From: an uncultured Desulfovibrio sp.
Lineage (GTDB): Bacteria > Desulfobacterota > Desulfovibrionia > Desulfovibrionales > Desulfovibrionaceae
Assembly (NCBI GenBank): GCA_937926875.1
Contig: CALBAX010000004.1
Coordinates: 1 to 20,883 of the forward strand
Length of the DNA stretch: 20,883 nt
Direction of reading: 5' to 3'
Shown: positions 14,618-20,883 of the stretch, piece after piece
Position numbering within the stretch: position 1 is the first letter of the stretch
Layout of the letters: each line of letters opens with the position of its first letter
Made by a program: the position numbers and the translations under genes
Notes under the pieces: model-generated
Seen by the model: only the letters and a program-made list of their open reading frames with translations
Databases searched by the model: none
Told to the model about the DNA's origin: nothing

Positions 14618-14893
14618 TTATGAAGACGACAAACAATCACGCAAGCTGGACACTCCGCAGGAGTGCACCAGATGGATGGGGATGTTGCGGGAGCGGGCAT
14701 GCAGCAGAGCTTTGCGCTTGGCTTCATGCGAGACTTTGTTGGTGAACACGATGATGGCATCCGGGTTGCCGATCTTGTCCACGAAATTCCGCTCATTGCG
14801 GCTGATGCATTTGAGTGTTGCTCCCCCCTGACGGGCAGCGGCGATATAATCCTGCTTGAGTCTGTCCATTCCGCCAATGAGAGTGACGCACAT
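14618..14893 (-). CDS. DUF2325 domain protein, probably Fur-regulated
   Basis: 91-residue small cytoplasmic protein. The start VTLIGGMDRL, the centre AIIVFTNKVSHEAKR (46-60) and the end IPIHLVHSCGVSSLRDCL (71-88) fit DUF2325. In this family the HSCG motif (77-80) and other Cys/His residues are candidate metal or redox ligands. The function is not established. AAGGAG precedes the ATG by 6 nt. A Fur-box-like dyad lies about 60 nt upstream, and a second one immediately follows the stop, in front of feoB. The gene is therefore likely iron-repressed, and an iron-sensing or iron-handling role is a reasonable inference. Confidence 0.85.
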   Translation of the reverse strand: MCVTLIGGMDRLKQDYIAAARQGGATLKCISRNERNFVDKIGNPDAIIVFTNKVSHEAKRKALLHARSRNIPIHLVHSCGVSSLRDCLSSS

Positions 14894-14951
14894 ATATGGC
14901 TCCTTGTCTTGTTTTCATGCTCAGCCCCCACTTGCTGCAGGTTCAACTTAA

Positions 14952-14968
14952 TTGAAAACGAATTTCAA
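14952..14968 (-). promoter_or_regulatory. Fur-box-like operator upstream of the DUF2325 gene
   Basis: TTGAAAACGAATTTCAA has 6-bp perfect inverted arms (TTGAAA/TTTCAA) and matches the Fur 7-1-7 consensus at about 10 of 14 positions by eye. It is about 60 nt upstream of the DUF2325 ATG in an A+T-rich segment, next to a further half-site ATGTCAA. Confidence 0.65.
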
Positions 14969-14997
14969 TGTCAATAAAAATTTTCACGTCCTCCTAC

Positions 14998-15044
14998 AAA
15001 AAAGAGGAGGCGCTCCTGCACCAGGCAGAAACGGCTCCTCTTTT
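14998..15044 (-). terminator. Rho-independent terminator of the trp operon
   Basis: A 10-bp stem, AAAAGAGGAG (15000-15009) with CTCCTCTTTT (15035-15044), encloses a 25-nt loop that can itself pair partly. On the minus strand it ends in a six-T run (plus-strand A 14998-15003). It is the end signal for the trp operon and shields the Fur-controlled genes beyond. Confidence 0.8.
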
Positions 15045-15080
15045 CCGGTAAGGGCCGTCACACGACACGGCCCTCACCGG
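15045..15080 (-). terminator. GC-rich stem-loop upstream of the trp terminator
   Basis: A 14-bp stem (15045-15058 with 15067-15080, one G-U pair in the minus-strand RNA) lies 28 nt after the trpA stop. It has no T-run of its own and sits directly against the next hairpin. It may pause polymerase or protect the mRNA 3' end. Confidence 0.6.
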
Positions 15081-15108
15081 ATCCTGAAAAAACGGTGCCT
15101 CCCGAAAG

Positions 15109-15876
15109 TTACTTCCAGCGGGCGATGAACTCGGCAGCAGGCCTGCCGGCATCCAGATGCTTCAGCAAGGCACTGCCGAAGACCACGGCATCGGGCAGGG
15201 TATCCGGCGGCAGGCCCTGCATCTGTTCCGGCTGCTCCAGGCCAAAGCCCAGCGCCAGAGGCAGGCGGAACACGGAGCGGGCCCGCTGCAGGGTCTCGGC
15301 GACCTGCATCTCCATACGGGCGCGCTGTCCCGTGGTCGCCATGGCCGAGACCACATAGACATACCCTTCGCTGACTTCCGCATATAAGCGCATCCGTTCC
15401 TCGGGCGTATTGGGGCCCACCAGGGCGATCAGGGCCAGGCCCTGCGCGGCGAAGATGCGGCGGATATCCCCGGACTCCTCAAAGGGCAGATCCGGGATGA
15501 TGAAACCATGGACACCGGCCTCGCGAGCCTCTACCGCCAGTTTTTCCAACCCGTATTGCAGGAAGGGGTTCAGGTAGCCCATCAGGACGATACCCGCACG
15601 GAAGACCCCGGTGCGCAATTTCAGCTCTTCCATGATCCGGGCCAAGCAAACACCGTCGCTCAGTACCCGGCGCGAGGCCTCCTCCACCACAGGCCCGTCG
15701 GCCACAGGATCGGAAAAGGGGACACCGATCTCGATGATGTCCGCTCCGCTCTCGTCCAGCTCCACCAGTGCGGGCCAGAAGCGTTTTTCATCCGGGAAGC
15801 CGAAGGTCACGAAGGGGATCAGGGCATGACGTCCGGCAGCACGGGCCGCACGGATCTTTTCTTCAAGGATATGCAT
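15109..15876 (-). CDS. trpA: Tryptophan synthase alpha chain
   Basis: 255-residue TIM-barrel protein that cleaves indole-3-glycerol phosphate to indole and glyceraldehyde 3-phosphate and channels indole to TrpB. The catalytic residues are in place: E49 in DIIEIGVPFSDP and D60 in VADGP. LGFGL and FGSALL near the C-terminus are phosphate-binding loops. The usual SRxGVTG loop-6 motif reads SAMATTGQR here, an alteration worth noting. ATG at 15876 is preceded by GGGAG 6 nt upstream. The long in-frame upstream extension has no family similarity. It is the last gene of the operon, 192 nt after trpB. Its ribosome-binding site lies directly after a GC hairpin. Confidence 0.96.
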   Translation of the reverse strand: MHILEEKIRAARAAGRHALIPFVTFGFPDEKRFWPALVELDESGADIIEIGVPFSDPVADGPVVEEASRRVLSDGVCLARIMEELKLRTGVFRAGIVLMGYLNPFLQYGLEKLAVEAREAGVHGFIIPDLPFEESGDIRRIFAAQGLALIALVGPNTPEERMRLYAEVSEGYVYVVSAMATTGQRARMEMQVAETLQRARSVFRLPLALGFGLEQPEQMQGLPPDTLPDAVVFGSALLKHLDAGRPAAEFIARWK

Positions 15877-15887
15877 GACGAACTCCC

Positions 15888-15911
15888 GGGGCGGCCGCTG
15901 ACGACCGCCCC
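15888..15911 (-). promoter_or_regulatory. Hairpin abutting the trpA ribosome-binding site
   Basis: GGGGCGG (15888-15894) pairs with CCGCCCC (15905-15911) around a 10-nt loop. On the minus-strand mRNA it ends immediately before the trpA Shine-Dalgarno (15883-15887). It could modulate trpA translation or protect the mRNA in the 192-nt trpB-trpA gap. Function is inferred from position only. Confidence 0.4.
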
Positions 15912-16068
15912 CGTTATGGCTGTTGTTGTATGGCTCTCTGCCGGCCTTTCCCGAACGGAAAGCAGGGCATGGGCTGTTTCCCATCTCCATGCACGCGGGG
16001 GAAGGTGTCATCCCCGCTGCGGTTCCCCTGCCCGTCCGTTGGCCGGGGGCTTTGTTCCGCGGATGGCG

Positions 16069-17259
16069 CTAGCAGATCTCCCCGTTTTCCGGCAGGTTCA
16101 GGGCCTTGCGCACGATGGCCAAGTCCTTGTCTCCGCGGCCGGAAAGGTTGACCACCACCTTGCTGCCGGGCTCGAACTCCTCGGGGTGATCCAGCACCCA
16201 GGCCAGAGCATGAGAGGATTCCAGCGCGGGCAGGATGCCCTCGGCGTGGCACAGCTTCTCAAAGGCGGCCAGGGCGCGGGCATCACGGACCATCACATAG
16301 CGCACCCGGCCCGTCTTGTGCAGGAAGGCATGTTCCGGCCCCACGCCGGGATAATCCAGCCCGGCCGAGACAGAGTGCGACGGCTCGATCTGGCCGTCAC
16401 TGTTCTGGAGCAGCATGGTGCGGTTGCCGTGCAGCACCCCGGGGCTGCCCAGGTTGAGCGGTGCGGAATTGAAGCAGCCCGGTTCGCCCGTACCGGCGGC
16501 CTCCACACCGATGATGCGCACCCGCTCGTCATCCAGGAAGGGATGGAACAGGCCGATGGCATTGGAACCGCCGCCCACGCAGGCTACTACCGCATCCGGC
16601 AGGCGCTGGACACGGGCCAGCATCTGTTCCCGCACTTCCTGCCCGATGACCTGTTGGAACATGCGCACCAGCGTGGGGAAAGGATGGGGCCCGGCAGCCG
16701 TGCCGAAGCAGTAATGCGTGGTCTGCTGGCTGACGATCCAGGCACGCAGGGCCTCATTGATGGCATCCTTGAGCGTGCGCGAACCACTTTCCACCGGATG
16801 CACGGTGGCCCCGAGCAGGCGCATGCGCATGACGTTGGGCGCCTGCCGTTCCACGTCTTCCGCCCCCATATAGATGGTGCAGCTCATGCCCAGACGGGCG
16901 GCCGCCACGGCCGTGGCCACACCGTGCTGCCCGGCACCGGTCTCGGCCACCAGGGCGGTCTTGCCCATATATTTGGCCAGCAGCGCCTGCCCCAGCGTAT
17001 TGTTGATCTTGTGGGCACCGGAATGCAGCAGGTCCTCACGCTTGAGCCACAGTTCAAAGCCCAGTTCTTCGGAAAGACGGGGGCAGAAGGTCAGGGGCGT
17101 GGGCCGTCCCGCATAATTGTGCAGCAGATCCTGCAACTCGTCCTGGAATTGCTGCGTCGGCATGATGTCCCGCATGGCCGCTTCCACTTCCAGCAGCGGC
17201 GGCATCAGCAACTCAGGAACGAAACATCCCCCAAATTCGCCAAAATAGCCTTTCTTCAT
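16069..17259 (-). CDS. trpB: Tryptophan synthase beta chain
   Basis: 396-residue PLP enzyme that condenses indole with serine to form tryptophan. It is of the standard TrpB1 length and partners TrpA. The PLP lysine is K84 in HSGAHKINN, and the catalytic glutamate is E106 in AETGAGQHG. The phosphate-binding loop is CVGGGSNAIG, and the C-terminal NLSGRGDKD is intact. ATG at 17259 has GTGGAG 8 nt upstream; the long open extension upstream belongs to the trpF-trpB spacer (83 nt) and the overlapping frame. It sits between trpF and trpA. Confidence 0.97.
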   Translation of the reverse strand: MKKGYFGEFGGCFVPELLMPPLLEVEAAMRDIMPTQQFQDELQDLLHNYAGRPTPLTFCPRLSEELGFELWLKREDLLHSGAHKINNTLGQALLAKYMGKTALVAETGAGQHGVATAVAAARLGMSCTIYMGAEDVERQAPNVMRMRLLGATVHPVESGSRTLKDAINEALRAWIVSQQTTHYCFGTAAGPHPFPTLVRMFQQVIGQEVREQMLARVQRLPDAVVACVGGGSNAIGLFHPFLDDERVRIIGVEAAGTGEPGCFNSAPLNLGSPGVLHGNRTMLLQNSDGQIEPSHSVSAGLDYPGVGPEHAFLHKTGRVRYVMVRDARALAAFEKLCHAEGILPALESSHALAWVLDHPEEFEPGSKVVVNLSGRGDKDLAIVRKALNLPENGEIC

Positions 17260-17342
17260 GGTCGTTCTCCACTGTATCTGAGCTGTATCGTTTTTTATAC
17301 CTTTTATCAGCCCGGCTCTCCAGTCCTTCCGGGAGCAGGCCG

Positions 17343-17993
17343 TCAGGCCCGTAGGGAAGGATCTGCCGGACCAGCCCGGAAAATCTCTTCGACAAGGCGG
17401 GCCATATCTGCCATGGCCCGGGCATCCTTCTGCCCCGGCGCATCTTCCACGCCGGAATTGCAATCCACGCCGTCCGGATGGCACGCCGTCAGCGCCTGAC
17501 GGAAATTGGCGGGCGACATGCCCCCGGCCAGCAGCCAGGGATGGGGCAGGCGCAGGCTGCCCAGCTTCTCCCAGGCCAGCGTATGGCCGCTGCCGCCACC
17601 TGCCCTGCCGGCATCCAGCAGGTACAGGGCACAGCTGTCGGCATACTGGCCTGCCGCGGCTGCCAGCGCGGCCGTATCACTGTAGCGCTGCGGCCACAGC
17701 ACCCGGATCACCCGTTCCGGGCCCAGCTGCCGGGCACATTCCACGGACTGGTCGGCATGGAGCTGGGCCATGTCCAGCCGCGCCAGACGCATGATGCGGG
17801 CTATCTCGTCGCTGTCCTGTCCGGTGAAGACGCCCACACGCAGCATGCCCCCGCTCTCCAGGCGGGAGACCGTCACGGCATCCATACAGCGGGGGCTGCC
17901 CGCATGGAACACGAAGCCGCAATGCGTGGCCCCCAGCCGGGCGGCCAGCGTCACATCTTCCTGCCGCCGCAGACCGCAGAATTTAAGCAGCAT
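17343..17993 (-). CDS. trpF: Phosphoribosylanthranilate isomerase
   Basis: 216-residue TIM-barrel enzyme catalysing the Amadori rearrangement of phosphoribosylanthranilate to CdRP. The general base C6 is in KFCGLRR and the general acid D127 is in YLLDAG. The phosphate-binding GVDCNSGVED loop (175-184) is present, and AQLHADQS is the central family motif. The ATG at 17993 overlaps the end of trpC by 11 nt, with GGAGG in the trpC coding region acting as the ribosome-binding site. It is a stand-alone gene, not fused to trpC as in E. coli. Confidence 0.95.
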   Translation of the reverse strand: MLLKFCGLRRQEDVTLAARLGATHCGFVFHAGSPRCMDAVTVSRLESGGMLRVGVFTGQDSDEIARIMRLARLDMAQLHADQSVECARQLGPERVIRVLWPQRYSDTAALAAAAGQYADSCALYLLDAGRAGGGSGHTLAWEKLGSLRLPHPWLLAGGMSPANFRQALTACHPDGVDCNSGVEDAPGQKDARAMADMARLVEEIFRAGPADPSLRA

Positions 17994-18798
17994 GATGCCC
18001 TTCCTCCCGGCCCTGGAGCAGCCGGCGCAACGCGGCCCCGGGCTGCCCGTCCTTCATGAGGGCCGTCCCTACCAGAGCAGCGGAGAATCCGGCCCGGGCG
18101 GCATCTTCCAGATGCTCGCGACGATCCATGCCGCTGGCCGCGATCCAGATCTCGCCCTGCTCCGGCGGGCACTGCCGTGCCAGCTCCAGACAGGCCTGCA
18201 TGTCCACCCGCAGCGTGTCCAGGTCACGGGCATTGACCTGGATGATGCGTGCCCCGCTCTCCCGGGCCAGCACCAGATCCTTCCTGCCGCAGACTTCCAC
18301 CACGGCCTGCATGCCGAGGCTTTCCGCCTGCTCCCGCAGACGGCGCAGCAGCGAGGCATCCGGGGTCAGGGCCACGATGAGCAGCAGGGCCGCTGCCGGA
18401 GTGGCTGCCGTGGCCCGCACCTGCAGCGGATCGAAGATAAAGTCCTTGCGCAGCAGGGGCGTCTCCGGGCAACAGGAAGCCGCCCGTCCCAAAAAATCCA
18501 GCTCACCGGCAAAAAAGCGCCGCTCCGTGAGTATGGAGAGAGCCCCGGCCCCGGCCGCCACATACTGCCGGGCGGTCTCTTCCACCGTCAGGCTATGGCA
18601 GATGGGCCCCCGGGAGGGCGAAGCCTGTTTGAATTCCGCGATGACGGTCAGCGGCACGCCTGCCATCCGCCGTTGCAGGACCGCGGCAAAGTCGCCGCGC
18701 GGCCCGCTGAAGGGCGCAGGCAGGCTGCCTTCCCTTTCCTGTCGCCGCAACCGTGCCACTTCGTCCGCCTTGGCCCAGAGGAAACGCTCAAGCAGCAT
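17983..18798 (-). CDS. trpC: Indole-3-glycerol phosphate synthase, with an altered active-site motif
   Basis: 271-residue TIM-barrel enzyme that closes CdRP to indole-3-glycerol phosphate with loss of CO2. It retains E55 and K57 (IAEFKQASPSRG), K118 (LRKDFIFD), E168 (VVEV) and N189 (QVNARDL). These correspond to the E51, K53, K110, E159 and N180 set of the Sulfolobus enzyme. The strongly conserved ESG motif (E210, S211 there) reads ASG here, Ala221-Ser222. The codon is unambiguous (GCC). The phosphate loop near the C-terminus is LVGTALM. ATG at 18798 overlaps the end of trpGD by 11 nt. Whether the Ala lowers activity is unknown; position in an otherwise intact operon argues that it still works. 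Confidence 0.95.
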   Translation of the reverse strand: MLLERFLWAKADEVARLRRQEREGSLPAPFSGPRGDFAAVLQRRMAGVPLTVIAEFKQASPSRGPICHSLTVEETARQYVAAGAGALSILTERRFFAGELDFLGRAASCCPETPLLRKDFIFDPLQVRATAATPAAALLLIVALTPDASLLRRLREQAESLGMQAVVEVCGRKDLVLARESGARIIQVNARDLDTLRVDMQACLELARQCPPEQGEIWIAASGMDRREHLEDAARAGFSAALVGTALMKDGQPGAALRRLLQGREEGHHAA

Positions 18799-20380
18799 GG
18801 AGGACCCTCCTCCCCAGACCGGCACGCACCGCTTCGCGGGCACGGGCCATGCAGACATCCAGGGGCATGCTCTCTTCCATGAGGAAGATGGCCAGCCCCA
18901 CATTGAGGGCCACCATATCGCGCATGGGGCGCGGGCCTTCACCATCAAGCAGGCGACGCAGCACTTCGACAGCCTCCTCGCGGCTCTCCACCGCCAGATC
19001 TTCCGGCGTGCAGCTCTGGAAACCGAAACTGGCCGGATCCAGCTCCAGCGGCCGGATGTTGCCGTCGTGCAGCAGCATGGCCGTGGCCGGGCCCATGGGC
19101 GTCAGCTCGTCATAGTTGCCGGCCCCGCAGACCACTGCCGCCCGGTAAAGCGAGGACTGCGACAGGGTGTCGGCCAGAAGGGGCACCAGCTCGGGCCGGG
19201 CCACCCCCATGAGCAGGTGGCTGGGCCGGGCCGGATTGATCATGGGGCCCAGCAGGTTGAACAGGGTACGCACCCCCAATTCCTTGCGCAACGGACCGAT
19301 ATTCTTGAATGCCGGATGGAAATGCGGGGCGAAGAGGAAGGCGAAATTGCGTTTGGCCACCATGTCCGCCACAGCTGCTGGATCGGTATCCAGCGGGATG
19401 CCCAGGCTCTCCAGGGCATCGGCACTGCCGCAGGTGGAAGAGACCGCCCGGTTGCCGTGCTTGACCACCTTGTAACCCATGCCTGCCAGCACCAGCGAGG
19501 TCGCTGTGGAACAATTGAAGGAATGGCGACCGTCACCGCCGGTACCCACCACGTCGATGCACGGCCCCGATATGCCTTCCACACGCACGGCGCGGGCTAG
19601 GGCCGCCCGGGTGGCATGGGCCAGCTCCAGGGCACTTTCTCCCTTCATGCGCAGCCCCATGAGGAAGCTTCCGGCCTGGGCAGGCGTCAGTCTGCCATCC
19701 ATGAGTGCGCCGAAGCTGCGGGAGGCCATGTCCGCCGTCAGGTCTTCCCGCCGCGCCAGATGTTCCAGCACCTCGGCCATGCCGCCATCCCGTCCCTGCC
19801 GGGGCAGGATGGCCTGCGGGAAGTTGCCCAGCAGGCGCAGGCCGTCCGGCGTCAGGATGGATTCGGGATGGAACTGCACGCCCACCCAGGGCCTGTCGCG
19901 ATATTGCAGGGCCATGACCTCCCCTTCAGGGGCGCGGGCCGTCACCGTGAACAGCGCATTGCCCTCCCCTTCCCCGCTATGGACCACCAGCGAATGATAG
20001 CGGGCCACCTTCATGGGATTGGGCAGGCCTTCGAACAGGCCGCTGCCATCATGCACGATCTCGGACTGCTTGCCGTGCATGATGCAGGGGCCCACATCCA
20101 CCCGCGCCCCGGCGTGCAGGCCCAGCAGCTGATGGCCCAGGCAGACGCCCAGCACCGGCACATGGTGCGGCAGCCGGCGCAGGAATTCAGGACAGAAGCC
20201 CGTTTGAGAGGGATGCCCCGGCCCGGGCGAGATGCAGACCATCTCCAGGGCGGGATCCACGGCCATGTCCAGGATGGCGGGATCGTCGTTGCGCAGCACC
20301 ACGGGCTCGTGCCCCAGAGCGTAGAACGCCTGGACCAGGTTGTAGGTAAAGGAATCGTAATTATCGATGAGCAGGAACAT
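18788..20380 (-). CDS. trpGD: Fused anthranilate synthase glutaminase / anthranilate phosphoribosyltransferase (TrpGD)
   Basis: 530-residue bifunctional protein. Residues 1-190 are the class I glutamine amidotransferase TrpG that feeds ammonia to TrpE, with nucleophile C80 in GVCLGHQ and the H171/E173 pair in QFHPES. A short linker (about 190-200) leads to TrpD (200-530), which joins anthranilate to PRPP. TrpD carries GTGGDG at 279-284, KHGNRAVSS at 307-315 and the Mg/PRPP-binding NYDELTP near 455. The two domains are in one frame without a stop, as in the enterobacterial TrpD protein. ATG at 20380 starts the typical FLLIDNYDSFTYNL. It overlaps the end of trpE by 20 nt and trpC by 11 nt. Confidence 0.96.
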   Translation of the reverse strand: MFLLIDNYDSFTYNLVQAFYALGHEPVVLRNDDPAILDMAVDPALEMVCISPGPGHPSQTGFCPEFLRRLPHHVPVLGVCLGHQLLGLHAGARVDVGPCIMHGKQSEIVHDGSGLFEGLPNPMKVARYHSLVVHSGEGEGNALFTVTARAPEGEVMALQYRDRPWVGVQFHPESILTPDGLRLLGNFPQAILPRQGRDGGMAEVLEHLARREDLTADMASRSFGALMDGRLTPAQAGSFLMGLRMKGESALELAHATRAALARAVRVEGISGPCIDVVGTGGDGRHSFNCSTATSLVLAGMGYKVVKHGNRAVSSTCGSADALESLGIPLDTDPAAVADMVAKRNFAFLFAPHFHPAFKNIGPLRKELGVRTLFNLLGPMINPARPSHLLMGVARPELVPLLADTLSQSSLYRAAVVCGAGNYDELTPMGPATAMLLHDGNIRPLELDPASFGFQSCTPEDLAVESREEAVEVLRRLLDGEGPRPMRDMVALNVGLAIFLMEESMPLDVCMARAREAVRAGLGRRVLHAA

Positions 20381-20883
20381 GGTCTTCACCCTCTTCAAGC
20401 ACCAGGCGCATGATGGCCGATTTGTTGCAAACTTCTTTCCATTCCAGAGCGGCGTCCGAATCATGGACGATGCCTCCGCCGGCCTGCCAGAACAGGCGTC
20501 CCCCGCGGCTCCACATGCTGCGGATGGCGATGCCCATGTCCAGATCCACGCTGTCCTTGTCCAGCCCCAGCCAGCCGATGCAGCCCGCATAAGGACCGCG
20601 GGCACGACCTTCCAGGCTGCGGATGATCTCCATTGCCCTGACCTTGGGCGCACCGCTGACCGTCCCTGCCGGGAAGGTGGCCGCCAGCACGTCCAGGGCA
20701 TCGCGTCCCGGAGCCAGGCGGGCCGTGACCCGGCTGGTCAGATGCATAACGTGGGAAAAACGCTCCACATCCATGCAGCGCTCCAGGTTCACACTGCCGG
20801 GCTGGGCCACCCGGCCGAGATCGTTGCGTCCCAGATCCACCAGCATCACATGTTCAGCCTGTTCCTTGGGGTCACTGCGCAAT
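20361..20883 (-). CDS. trpE: Anthranilate synthase component I, C-terminal part (cut by the window edge)
   Basis: The last 174 codons of TrpE, the chorismate-binding subunit that makes anthranilate with ammonia from TrpG. The open frame runs off the right edge with no start, so the gene is truncated by the window, not broken. Conserved chorismate-enzyme motifs are HVMLVDLGRNDLG, GTVSGAPKVRAMEII and QAGGGIVHDSD. Its stop lies 20 nt inside trpGD, giving tight translational coupling. The operon promoter and any leader peptide or attenuator lie outside the window. Confidence 0.95.
   Translation of the reverse strand, partial: LRSDPKEQAEHVMLVDLGRNDLGRVAQPGSVNLERCMDVERFSHVMHLTSRVTARLAPGRDALDVLAATFPAGTVSGAPKVRAMEIIRSLEGRARGPYAGCIGWLGLDKDSVDLDMGIAIRSMWSRGGRLFWQAGGGIVHDSDAALEWKEVCNKSAIMRLVLEEGEDHVPAHR

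Noticed and set aside
14611..14946. 111-codon minus-strand frame overlapping the DUF2325 gene
   Set aside because: It shares the region with the DUF2325 frame, which has the ribosome-binding site and family motifs; this one has neither.
15508..17499. 663-codon open frame on the plus strand over trpA-trpB
   Set aside because: Antisense to two unmistakable tryptophan synthase genes, with no domain pattern of its own.
1..20883. tRNA, rRNA, CRISPR array, insertion sequence or prophage
   Set aside because: No cloverleaf-like segment, regularly spaced repeats, transposase or phage protein was seen on either strand.

Overview
The window reads as a GC-rich chromosome segment from a sulfate-reducing deltaproteobacterium, most likely Desulfovibrionaceae. 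This is inferred from a TupA-type tungstate-binding protein, the remnant of an AprA-like flavoprotein, a compact trp operon with short TrpA and TrpF proteins, and general sequence style. No 16S rRNA or other decisive marker is present, and the species cannot be fixed from sequence alone. Most of the window is ordinary housekeeping DNA. No tRNA, rRNA, CRISPR array, insertion sequence or phage gene was seen.

Layout. Positions 1-600 (minus) hold a badly decayed pseudogene that joins the N-terminus of an AprA-like FAD protein to pieces of a TctA-type tricarboxylate transporter. Next come a lone tupA (minus) and a divergent AraC-family regulator (plus), then gdhA (plus; NADP-type glutamate dehydrogenase), a nitroreductase (minus) and a CPA2/Kef-type antiporter (plus). 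A two-gene unit of a CoA-binding protein and a YkgJ-type cysteine-cluster protein follows (plus). Perfect bidirectional hairpin terminators separate the convergent genes at about 4360 and 8108.

Positions 8126-10137 (minus) contain the most unusual locus: an overlapping pair encoding a miniature FliF-like and a divergent FliG-like protein. There are no other flagellar genes around it, and it lies behind an AT-rich upstream region. A GNAT acetyltransferase, a DnaQ-like exonuclease and an acidic hypothetical protein follow (all minus).

Positions 12283-14968 (minus) form an iron-uptake locus. feoB and a small DUF2325 protein are each preceded by a Fur-box-like dyad, and there is no feoA.

From 15109 to the right edge is a trp operon on the minus strand, trpE(partial)-trpGD(fused)-trpC-trpF-trpB-trpA. 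The first junctions overlap by 11-20 nt, and the operon ends in strong hairpins at about 15000-15080. Together these six genes encode the chorismate-to-tryptophan route. TrpC has an Ala in place of a normally conserved active-site Glu.

The best candidate for something undescribed is the orphan mini-FliF/FliG pair. It keeps the two-transmembrane architecture, a FliG-binding-like tail and the EHPQ motif, but it lacks RBM1, the beta-collar and most of the charged torque residues.
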